Origin: Anaeramoeba ignava
Taxonomy: Eukaryota > Metamonada > Anaeramoebidae
Direction of reading: 5' to 3'
Assembly: GCA_028826165.1 (NCBI GenBank)
Contig: JAPDFW010000081.1
Span: forward strand, 166,001 to 230,000
DNA: 64,000 nucleotides
The notes beneath the pieces were generated by a model. That model was not told the DNA's origin and ran no database searches. It saw only the letters and a program-made list of their open reading frames with translations. Shown here piece by piece: positions 1 through 9,815 of this stretch; within the stretch, counting starts at the first letter, position 1; each line of letters begins with the position of its first letter. The translations under genes were made by a program, and so were the position numbers.

Positions 1-580
1 TAATTTTAATTTTTTATATATTTTATTATTAAATATTTTTAATTAAATTTATATTTAAAAATTAATAGTTTTAAATTAATATTTACTTATAAATTAACTA
101 TAAAATTATAATTTAATTAATATTTATAATTAAATATTTATAATTAATATTTAATTTTATTTATATTTTATTATTAAATATTTTTAATTTAAATTTATAT
201 TTAAAAATTAATAAATTTAAATTAATATTTAATTATAAATTAATTCTAAAATTATAATTTATTAATATTTATAATTAAATATTTATAATTAATAATTAAT
301 TTTATTTTATTTATAATTTTTATTTTTATTAAAATATTTTTTTTTAAATTAAATTATTCTAAAAAAAAATTATTAAATTTAAATTAATATTTTGTTTATA
401 TATTTTATTATTAAATATTTTTAATTAAATTTATATTTAATTAAAAAATTAATATTTATAATTAAATTTTTATTTAATATTTATCATGGTTGTTTTAATT
501 TTATTGAAAATTCATTTTAAAGTTTTATTTTATTTATTTTTTTTTAAAAAAAAAAAGTGTCAATTTTTTCTTATATGATC
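1..580. other. AT-only intergenic stretch
   Basis: Almost pure A/T, with loosely repeated TTAATATTTATAATTAAAT-like phrases. I see no open frame with plausible protein composition, no RNA fold and no clear promoter. It is the 3' flank of the minus-strand HMG-box gene. Confidence 0.6.
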
Positions 581-1560
581 TTATTGATCATCTTTTGTAT
601 TTTGCTCTTTTTCTTGTTTCACATTTTCTGTATTTGTTTTAGAATTATCATCTGGTGCATTTGGCGAATCTCCACTTGATTCAGAACGAAGATCCGAAGA
701 AAATGAATCAGTCTTGTTTCTTTGCTTTTCAATTTCTGCTAAATCTTCTTTATATTTCTTTTTCAATTCTTTTGCTCTTTCTAAGTAAACCTTTTTGTTT
801 CAAAAGAAAAAAAGAAAAAATAAATTTTTTTTTTGATTTAATAACAAATATCAACTCAAACCTGCTTTTCAGAATCAGGTAATTCTTTCCATTTTTTTCC
901 AATTTTACTACTCAATTCCCAAGCCCTAATTTTGGGGAATTCACTTTTGATTTGAGGAGTAACTTCTTTCACCCACAAAAGATATCCAGTCATTGGTTTC
1001 TTTAATTTTTTTTTTAGATCAGGCTTTTTTTCTTCAGGTTTTTTCTTTCTTTTTTTAGCTCTTTTTTTTCTTCTTCTTGATCTAGCTGCTCGAGTCATTA
1101 TTATTCGCTCTTCTGAACTAGTTGTTGTTTCTTGTGAATTTTCTTTTTGAGCTTCTTTATACTCTTGCATTTTTTGATTATATTTTCTTTGTTCTTCTCT
1201 TGATCGTTCAAAGTAAATCTTTTTTTTGTTTAGTTTAGTTTTGTTTTTTAAAAAAAAGAGAAAAAAGATCAAAACAAAAAATTATTAAAATAAATGGCTG
1301 TTTTAAAACAACAACATTTTAAATTTAAGTTGTTCGGTTCAATATTTTAATTTGTAAAAGAATGTATTGGAAATTACTTTTTTGGATTCAGAATCTAAAG
1401 CTCTCCATTCCTCTCCTGTTAATTTGCCAAGTTTCCCAAGTGAAATATTTGGATTTTCCTTTGTAATCCGCTCTCGAACATCCTCAGCAAAAAGTATATA
1501 AGCATTTAATGGTCTTTTTGGTTCTTCTGGTTTTTTATTATCTGTGGATTGTGTGGACAT
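581..1560 (-). CDS. two-HMG-box DNA-binding protein (HMGB-like)
   Basis: Three exons on the minus strand: 1560-1378, 1218-862 and 790-581, joined by phase-0 GT-AG introns of 159 and 71 nt, giving 249 aa. HMG box 1 spans about residues 13-80 and crosses intron 1. Its start carries the typical KRPLNAYILFAEDVR pattern, followed by GEEWRAL and YFERSREEQ. A very basic linker (about 108-135, rich in RRRKKRAKKRKKK-type runs) could act as a nuclear signal. HMG box 2 spans about 133-198 (KKPMTGYLLW, IGKKWKELP, YLERAKELKKKY). The tail is Ser/Asp/Glu-rich. Family knowledge: tandem HMG-box proteins bend DNA and act as chromatin architecture factors. The splice junctions restore the HMG helix 3 in both boxes, which supports the model strongly. 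The stop is TAA. Nothing odd was seen. Confidence 0.88.
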
Positions 1561-2188
1561 TTTGTAAATTAATAATGAGAATCAATCCAAACAAAAAATT
1601 AAAGTGAAAAAAAAAAACCAAAATAAAACAAAATCAAAACAAACCTAAAATAATTAAAAAAAACAAATGAAAAAAAAAAATAAGAAATCATAAAAGAAAA
1701 AAAAAAGAAATGATCTTTTTCTTTTTAATAAATTTAAATCCAGTTATTCCACATTTCTTTTTTCTGGAAAGGATCTCTTTTCTTTATCTAATACTCCCAA
1801 CCCCAAATCTACCTTCATACGTTAAAATATTGAAAAATAAAAAAAAATTTTTTTTTTATTAAATAAATTAAAAAAAATAAATTAAAAAAAAATTAATTAA
1901 AAAAAATAAATTATTTACCCCTTTTTAAGCAAAAAAACAAAAACAACAAAAAAACAAAAACAAACATAAATTTTATTTCTTCTTTTACTTATTCTTTTTC
2001 TTTTAAAAATTTGATTAAAAATTGGATTAAAAAAAAAAATTGTTTTTATTTTATTCTTTTTGATTTTTTTATTGTTGAAAAAATTGTGAATTTTGTTTTT
2101 AAAAAAGAGAAGAAAAAATTTTTTTTTTGAAAGATTTTTTTGAAAGATTTTTTTAAAAGATTTTTAAAAGATTTAAAAAAAAAATGAT
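1561..2188. other. intergenic, low complexity
   Basis: Poly-A/poly-T runs between the HMG-box gene and the 3' end of AP-2 mu. A 63-codon open frame at 2046-2237 is dominated by Phe/Lys and overlaps the AP-2 mu end, so it is not treated as a gene. Confidence 0.5.
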
Positions 2189-4755
2189 TTAAATTCGGAT
2201 TTGATAAGATCCTGCTTTTGTAATATAACGAACCCATTTAACAGCTTCATAATTAGATTTCTCAAAAACTTTCAAGAATCGAACACGAAGACCTGAGGAT
2301 GTATACATTGGAACCTGAAAATCCATTGAAATTGGAGGTCTACTCCAAGTTTTATTCGAATCAACTCCTCGAATCAAGTTAATTTCTGCATTAATTGATG
2401 ATTCAGTTCTTCCTGGAAATCGTTTAATTCTAAAAAATTTTTTTTGATTGATTGATTTAAAAAAAATAATAAGATGAATTTTTTCAATTAATTTTCTCTT
2501 CTTCAAAATAATAAAACAAAAAGTTAAAAACCTCCAAACAATCGCTTCTGCTGTTGGATCGTATTTCGCTCTACCGATTGTTGTTGATGTTTTTGTATCT
2601 GCTGTGTTTTTTGGAACTGGAATTCGAATGACTACTTTGGATGCAAATAATTTTTCCGAAAACTCTGCTCTGATTGTAACTTTTGCCTCAACTGTAGATC
2701 CTCCTTGTTCCTTCACAACTGGCATCACTTTAAATGGTAACATAACATTTTCTGTGGTTCGATATCTTTAAGACGAATATTTAAAATATAAATAAAAATA
2801 TATAAATATTTAAATATTTAAAATATTTTTTCTTTCTTTTTAATTGAGTACTTCATTAACTCAAAAACACCATCTGGAGGAATAAATGAGATTGTACGAT
2901 CGCTATCAAATTTACCTAGCTTGACACATTGATGGAAAGTGCAATCATCAAGTGCAATAGCTGAATCTCGACTTTTTTTTTTTGAATTAAAAATTTGATT
3001 TTCCAAAAAAAGAAAAAATCAATTTTATAAAAATAAATTGAGAAATTTTTTTGTGATTATTATATTATACGCTTTGGATGTTTTTGTGGTTTGTTCTTCT
3101 ATTGCAACTTTATCGTTGAGACCCAATTTGCATTCTGGCATTCCTGATAATTGTGATTTCATAACAATTACTCCTGCAACATCAGATTTGAGAACATTTC
3201 CTGAGTTTGACATTAAAAGATTTACGCTCTCAATTACATCAAGAAATAGTTCATTTCTTGGATAAAATATATCATCTTTTCTCCATCCAATAACTCCAGT
3301 TGCCTTAATTGCAATTTTTTTAGCTGTTTCTGCAGAATCCTTTTTTGTTTTATTTTTTGTTTTAATTTTTTTTACTTTTTTAATTTATATTATTTTGAAT
3401 TTTTACTTTATCTTGTCGGAAGTTTTCTTGATTGATATATAATTTCAGAATATCAGTTGAAGAATTTTGTGGATATCCGAAATCGATAGTTTCTTTAATT
3501 TTTTCAATAAAATTCAATCAGAATCAAAATAAAATAAAAATAAAAATTAAAATTCATTTTAAAATTAAAATTAAAATTAAAATTAAAATTAAAATTAAAA
3601 TTAAAATTAAAATTATAATTAAAATTAAAATTAAAATTCATTTTAAAATTAAAGATTAAAATTAAAATTAAAATTAAATTTAAAATTAAAATTAAAAATC
3701 ATTTTAAAATTAAAATTAAAATTAAAATTAAAATTAAAATTAAAATTAAAATTAAAATACCATCTAAAATCTCATATATTAGAGAAAAGTTGTTTCTAAT
3801 TGAATTCTCATTAACTGAACCAAAATAACTTTCTAAAACACTAACTAAAGTTTTTAAAAACTCAAAAACCAAAGCTGCATTAACATTTTTTTTGGTTACT
3901 GCAACAATAAAAATATTGCTAATTCTTTGAAACATAAATATTGTATCTTCCATTTGTTTTATTGGGCATCCAATTTCTTTTGCTGCGATAACTTCAATTC
4001 TAAATGATTCAGCAAAATTTTTACTAATAAAATTTTTTTTTACAAAATTAATAAATAAATTAATAATTAATTTTATAAATAATTTTGTAATTGATTTTAT
4101 AAATAATTTTATAATTAATTTTATAATTAATTTTATAATTGATTTTATAAATAATTTTATAATTAATTTTATAATTAATTTTGTAATAGATTTTATAAAT
4201 AAATTAATAATTAATTTTGTAAATAAATTTAATAAATAATTTAATAATTAATTTTATAAATAAATTAATAATTAATTTTATAATTAATTTTATAATTAAA
4301 TTTATAATTAATTTTATAAATAAATTAATAATTAATTTTATAAATAAATTAATAATTAATTTTATAAATAATTTTATAAATAAATTAATAATAAATAATT
4401 TTAATTAAATTTAATTTTATAAATAAATTTTAAATAATTAAATTTATAAATAATTTAATAATTAAATTTATAAATAATTTAATAATTAAATTTATAAATA
4501 ATTTAATAATTAAATTTATAAATAATTTAATAATTAAATTTATAAATAATTTAATAATTAAATTTATAAATAATTTAATAATTAATTTTATAAATAATTT
4601 AATAATTAATTTTGGAAATAAAAATTGAATGTTTCAAATATAAATTGAAATAAAGAAAATTAAATAAATAAAATTATTTACGGAATATCTTCTCGATACA
4701 TTCGAGAGATTAGAATTGATCCTTTTTCATTTATAAAAGTAATTGCAGAAATCAT
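2189..4755 (-). CDS. AP2M1: AP-2 clathrin adaptor complex subunit mu
   Basis: Seven exons: 4755-4682, 4023-3761, 3492-3407, 3339-3071, 2971-2852, 2765-2532 and 2429-2189. Together they give 1287 nt, or 428 aa plus TAA, close to the roughly 435 aa of animal AP-2 mu. The N-terminal longin-like domain starts [18 protein letters not shown] and continues with [15 protein letters not shown] and [13 protein letters not shown]. The linker leads into [17 protein letters not shown] and [15 protein letters not shown]. The mu-homology domain has [47 protein letters not shown] and [10 protein letters not shown]. The Asp in LFLDV and the Trp in KWVRY that form the YxxPhi cargo pocket in the family are both present. 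Role: cargo recognition in clathrin-mediated endocytosis at the plasma membrane. Intron 1 (658 nt) and intron 2 (268 nt) are expanded by AT repeats. AP-1 mu is the main alternative, but the motifs fit AP-2 better. Confidence 0.93.
4024..4681 (-). repeat. expanded AT-repeat intron 1 of AP-2 mu
   Basis: A 658-nt intron made of variants of TTTATAAATAATTTAATAATTAA in tandem (clearest at about 4430-4600). It is flanked by GT (4681/4680) and AG (4025/4024) on the minus strand. Intron 2 (3493-3760) is similarly built from an AATTTT-type hexamer array. Confidence 0.8.
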
Positions 4756-4835
4756 TATAAAAAAAAAATAAAAAAAAAAAATGAAAAAAATGAAAAAAAT
4801 GAAAAAAATGAAAAAAAAAAATTATTATTATTATT

Positions 4836-4906
4836 CTCCAGCACTGGGAATTGAACCCAGATCAATTGATTTAGAGTCAACTACTTTGCCATTAAGCTAT
4901 ACTGGA
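4836..4906 (-). tRNA. tRNA with anticodon CUA (reads UAG), Gln-like
   Basis: A 71-nt cloverleaf on the minus strand. Acceptor stem TCCAGTA/TGCTGGA with G73; D-stem GCTT/AAGT with loop AATGGCA (GG present); anticodon stem GTTGA/TCAAT with loop CTCTAAA. This places U33, anticodon CUA (4874-4872) and A37. The variable loop is 4 nt, and the T-arm is CTGGG-TTCAATT-CCCAG. The internal A box (TAGCTTAATGG) and B box (GGTTCAATTCC) fit Pol III consensus, and a T-run follows the 3' end on the transcribed sense. The short variable loop excludes Leu, Ser and Sec. The anticodon arm resembles eukaryotic tRNA-Gln (CUCUGAA) with one G-to-A change, so Gln charging is likely but inferred. No intron is visible. 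It would suppress amber codons; see findings. Confidence 0.85.
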
Positions 4907-5092
4907 TTTTTTTAATTTATTTTTTTTTTAAATAAAAAACAACAAAAATAAATAAATATTTTTTAATTAAAAAAAAATTTAATAATTGGTATATTTATAT
5001 TATATTTTTAAAAATATTTTTTCTTTTTATTTTTTAATTAAAATTTTTTTTTTTTTTCATTTTTCATTTTTTATTCAAAATAAAATTTAAAA

Positions 5093-6554
5093 ATGGAAAA
5101 AAGAATAAGAAATAATAAAATGAAATTACAAAAAGAAAAAGAAAAAGAAAAAGAAAAAGAAAAAGAAATAAATGATGAAAAACCCAAAAATGAAATAAAG
5201 AAAAGACCTAAAAGAACAAAACAACGAGTTTTAATGTTATCTTCAAGAGGAATATCAACTCGATATAGATTTTTAATGAAAGATATTTTTTCACTTCTTC
5301 CTCATGCAAAAAAAGATGCTAAACTTGAAAAAAAAAATAGTCTTACAGAAATTAATGAAATTGCAGAAATTCTTTCTTGTAATAATTGTATCTTTTTTGA
5401 AACTCGCAAGAAATATGATCTTTATCTATGGCTTTCTAAGTGTCCAAATGGTCCTTCAATTCGTTTCAAAGTTTTTAATGGTATTTTGAATATTATAATT
5501 AATATTAAAATTATTTCGAAAATTAAAATTATTTTGAAAATTATTTTTAATATTAAAATTCATTTTCAAAATTATTTTGAATATTAAAATTATTTCCAAA
5601 ATTAAAATTGATATTAAATTCATTTTCAATATTAAAATTGATATTAAAATCATTTTCAATATTAAAATTGAAATTAAATTCATTTTCAATATTAAAATTA
5701 TTTTGAATATTAAAATTGAAATTAAAATTAATATTAAAATTATTTTGAAAATTAAAATTGAAATTAAAATTATTTTGGATATTAAAATTGAAAATTAAAA
5801 TTATTTTGGATATTAAAATTGAAAATTAAAATTCATTTTCAAAAATTTTCAATATTAAAATTCATTTTCAAAAATTTTCAATATTAAAATTCATTTTCAA
5901 AAATTTTTAATATTAAAAATCATTTTGGATATTCATTTTCAAAAATTTTCAATATTAAAATTCATTTTCAAAAATTTTTAATTTTCAAAAATTTTCAATA
6001 TTAAAAAAGTAAGTACAATGGATGAACTCAAATTTGTTGGTAACAGCCTAAAAGGCTCTCGACCAATTTTAACATTCGATCAACAATTCGAAACAACAGC
6101 ACATTTCCGATTAGCAAAACAAATAATGACAGAAATATTTGCAGTACCACAAGGATTACGGAAATCCAAACCATTTATTGACAAAGTGCTTTCATTTATG
6201 ATTGTAGACAACAAAATTTGGTTTAGATGCTACCAAATCATTTGGAAAGAACAAAATATTGCTCAACAAGGATTAACAGATAACGCTGATTTAAATGTTC
6301 TTGAAGATGAAAATAATTTACTTGAAATTGGACCGCGTTTTGTTCTCCAAATTGTTCGCATTTTCTCTGGAAGTTTTTCTGGTTCAACTCTTTATTCAAA
6401 TCCTGACTTTGTTTCTCCTGCTCAAATTCGATTTTCTCAAAAACAAAAAAAAGTTAATAGATTTTATGCTAAAGCTAAAGCAAGAGAACAAAAACAAGAA
6501 CGTGATTCTCAAATTGTGGTTCCAAAAGATGGTCTTGAAGATGTTTTTAAATAA
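5093..6554 (+). CDS. BRX1: ribosome biogenesis protein BRX1 (Brix domain)
   Basis: Two exons, 5093-5480 and 6010-6554, with a phase-1 intron of 529 nt, give 310 aa plus TAA. After a Lys/Glu-rich N-terminus (a KE-repeat at about 12-24) the Brix/IMP4 fold starts with RVLMLSSRGISTRYRFLMKD. It continues through LLPHAKKDAKL, CNNCIFFETRKKYDLYLWLS, GNSLKGSRPILTFD, FMIVDNKIWFRCYQII and EIGPRFVLQIVRIFSGSFSG. The order matches BRX1 throughout and the C-terminus is basic. Family role: nucleolar assembly of the large ribosomal subunit (pre-60S, 27S pre-rRNA processing). The exon junction recreates FKVFN-VSTMDELKF, matching the conserved spacing before GNSLKGSRP. The intron is packed with AAAATT(GAAATT) units. 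I see nothing unusual in the coding sequence. Confidence 0.93.
5481..6009 (+). repeat. tandem-repeat intron of BRX1
   Basis: A 529-nt intron of AATATTAAAATTGATATTAAA- and AAAATTCATTTTCAA-type repeats, starting GTATTT and ending AAAAAG. Confidence 0.75.
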
Positions 6555-6686
6555 AAATTTCAAATCAAAATACAAATTACAAAAATCAATAAAAATTTTT
6601 TCAATAGATCCAAAAATTATTCTTTTTCTTTTTCTTTTTTTAATTTTTTTGTTAAAAAAAAAAACAATTAAGTTTTTGATTTTGAA

Positions 6687-9590
6687 TTAAATTTTGGATT
6701 TTGAATTAGATTTTGAAATGGATTTTGATTTTGATTTTGATTTTGATTTTTGAATTTCCAGAATTTGATTTTCAATTCCAGCTCCAACTTTATTTGAAGA
6801 AATATTTAATTCGCATAAAGATTGAGATTTTTGGAAAGCTTTAACTAAAGCTTCGCCACCTTTTTTTCTAATCAAATTTGCGGATAAATTAAGGGTTATA
6901 AGCGAGGAATTATTATCAAGAATTCTTGCGAATTCGAGAGCAGTGTCATCTCTGACATAATTTTGGGTCATATTGAGATATTTTAAAGAGGTATTATTTT
7001 CAACAGCTTGCGCAATTGTTTTGTTTGATGAGCTCATAAAATTCCATGATAAATCAAGCGAAGTCAGATTGCGGGAATCCTTCAGAGAATCCGCAAGAAT
7101 TTGTGTATCAGCTGCGCTCAAATAATTATTTGATAAATTCAATTTCTTGAGGTTTTGAAGTCTTGTCACGTAATTAATAACTTGTCCCTTGTCCTCAAGT
7201 TTCCGCAAAACGCTTGAGAGATCAAGGGCTTCCACCTTGGGATGCTGCTTAAGAACAGCAAAGAACTGTTCGCAGGTTGTGAATGGCTGGTTTGAAAGAT
7301 CGATATTTTTCCACAAACTTGGATGAAAGGAAATTTCGGTTGAAAATTTGGATGTCATTGCAAATAAAATAAGATGCTTTTTTTCAAGAAGATGAAGAAT
7401 GCGGAGCAGCAATTCTTTTGAGAGAGAAGTGAGCTGGAGATTTTTGGGTGTTTCGTTTGCTTTGTCCCGATTTAACCGCCCAAAAACAGGAGTTCGTGCT
7501 CCAGATTGCGTGATTGTATTTTCGTTTTGGCTTGTATTTTCGTTATTTTTTGCCTCCATATCTCTAAAGAAACACAACTCCTTAAATTGCTCAATCTGGA
7601 GGACAAGCGCATCGATCTGTTTTTGCTGGAAAAGCACTTCGTCGATGAGCTGGTTATGGAGTTGGGAGAGCCCCTTAATTTTTTCATAAGGACAATCATT
7701 TTGCAAATGGTTCATCATTTCTTGTCTTTTCAATTCAGTATTACAACCACTTGCATAATGAGGACATTTTATTATTTTTTGCCTGCATTCGTTTTCCATA
7801 TGATCCTCAATTTCTTCCTTAGGAACCCATTCTTTGCAGAGTTCGCATTGAATTGGTGTTCTTTTGCATTCTGTTTTCAGATGTTCTTCCACTTGCGATA
7901 ATTGCAGTTTTGCGCCGCATTTTTGTGGACAGTCCACTAATTTGAATGCGCAAATTTCGTTGTGTTTTTCTTGATCTTTTCGTAGTATTTTTTCTTCACA
8001 TCCTTCGTTTTCACATGTTACTTCCTGGAATGGACACTGTTTTAAATGCTCCTTTATTTCGTTGCGTGCGCAGATGTGTTCGCATGATTTGATGTGGTTC
8101 GGACACTTTATTAGTAGTCCGTCAACCATATTTTTGAATACTTCGTGGAGTGTGTTATTTTCTGTGATTTTTAATTCTTCTCCACAAACTGGGCATTTTT
8201 GGTTAGATTTTTTTGCTGATTCGAAGCATCTTTTTTTTTTAATTTCGATGATAATATTCATAATTAATATTCAAAAATAATATTCAAAATAATATTCAAA
8301 AATAATATTCAAAAATAATATTCAAAAATAATATTCAAAAATAATATTCAAAAATAATGTTTTAAAAATAATATTCAAAAATATTTTGTTTTAAAAAATA
8401 ATTTTAATTTTAAATTTTAAATATTCAAATTTTAAATTTTAATTCTGTTTTAAATTTTAATTTTGTTTTAAATTTTAATTTTGTTTTAAATTTTAATTTT
8501 GTTTTAAATTATAATTCTGTTTTAAATTTTAATTCTGTTTTAAATTTTAATTTTGTTTTAAATTTTAATTTTGTTTTAAATTTTAATTTTAATTTTAATT
8601 TTGTTTTAAATTTTAATTTTGTTTTAAATTTTAATTTTGTTTTAAATTTTAATTCTGTTTTAAATTTTAATTTTGTTTTAAATTTTAAATTTTAATATTG
8701 TTTTAAATTTTAATTTTGTTTTAAATTTTAATATTGTTTTAAATTTTAATATTGTTTTAAATTTTAATTTTGTTTTAAATTTTAATTTTGTTTTAAATTT
8801 TAATTCTGTTTTTAAATTTTAATTCTGTTTTAAATTTTAATTCTGTTTTTAAATTTTAATTTTGTTTTAAATTTTAATTTTGTTTTAAATTTTAATTTTG
8901 TTTTAAATTTTAATTTTGTTTTAAATTTTAATTCTATTTTAAATTTTTTAATTTTGTTTTAAATTTTAATTTTGTTTTAAATTTTAATTTTAATTTTGTT
9001 TTAAATTTTAATTTGTTTTAAATTTTTTTGTTTTTAAAATTTTGTTTTTTTTAATTTTGTTTTAAATTTTAATTTGTTTTAAATTTTTTTAATTTTGTTT
9101 TAAAATTTTAATTTTGTTTTAAATTTTAATTTTGTTTTTAATTTTTAATTTTGTTTTAAATTTTATTTTGTTTAAATTTTTTGTTTTAAATTTTTAATTT
9201 TGTTTTAAATTATAATTCTGTTTTTAAATTTTAATTTTGTTTTAAATTTTAATTCTGTTTTAAATTATAATTCTTTTTTAAATTTTAATTCTGTTTTAAA
9301 TTTTAATTCTATTTTAAATTTTAATTCTGTTTTTAAATTTTAATATGTTTTAAATTTTAATTTTGTTTTTAATTTCCTTTTTCATCCAATTTTTGAATTA
9401 TGTAAAAAATAAAACAATTTTCTTTTTAGAAAAAAACTCACTTAGCACAAAATGTATGTTTGCAATCCGAAACAACTGGATCGACAAATGGTAACATACA
9501 AATTTTACAAATCAAAGAAGGACTTATTTTATCAATAGGATCAACATATTCAAAATACTCATTTATTTCTAAATTTTCATTTTTTTGCAT
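6687..9590 (-). CDS. RING / TRAF-zinc-finger / F-box / leucine-rich-repeat protein
   Basis: Two exons, 9590-9442 and 8229-6687, with a 1,212-nt intron, give 563 aa plus TAA. The intron cuts through the RING finger (residues 28-66: CKIC, CKHTFC, CAKCFE, CPVC), and splicing restores the Cys/His spacing. About residues 92-234 hold TRAF-type zinc-finger units (repeated C-x-H-C patterns such as CPNHIKSCEHICARNEIKEH and CPQKCGAKLQ). A coiled coil follows at about 240-275. An F-box-like segment at about 314-360 contains LSKELLLRILHLLEKKHLILF. RNase-inhibitor-type LRRs run from about 385 to 548 (LKKLNLSNNYLS, LTSLDLSWNFMS, LKYLNMTQNYV, LITLNLSANLI). The C-terminus is a KSKS low-complexity tail. Family inference: an E3 ubiquitin ligase, with RING for E2 binding and LRR for substrate. 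Carrying RING and F-box in one chain is unusual. The gene is somewhat richer in GC than its neighbours. Confidence 0.85.
8230..9441 (-). repeat. 18-mer minisatellite inside the RING-gene intron
   Basis: More than 50 tandem copies (plus-strand sense) of TTTTAAATTTTAATTTTG, with T/C variation at one position and a few indels, flanked upstream by AATATTCAAAAAT units at about 8262-8390. The whole block lies between GT (9441/9440) and AG (8231/8230). Confidence 0.85.
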
Positions 9591-9815
9591 TTCAATTATA
9601 AAGAATAAAGAAAGATTTTATTTTATTTTATTTTATTTTGTTATTTTGTTTTATTTTGTTTTGTTTTGTTTTGTTTTATTTTATTTTGTTTTATAAAAGC
9701 GAAAAATAGAAAAATGAAAAAAAAAATTGAAAAAAAAAATAAAAAAGAAATTTTTCTTTTGGTTCATTTATTTAGTCAAAAAAAAAAAAAGTAAAAGAAA
9801 AATATCTTTAATTTA

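Noticed and set aside
4836-4906. tRNA-Pyl or tRNA-Leu reading of the CUA tRNA
   Set aside because: Pyl tRNAs have a 6-bp anticodon stem and a very small D-loop; Leu needs a long variable arm. Neither is seen.
8230-9441. CRISPR array in the 18-mer repeats
   Set aside because: Units are contiguous without unique spacers and lie in a eukaryotic intron.
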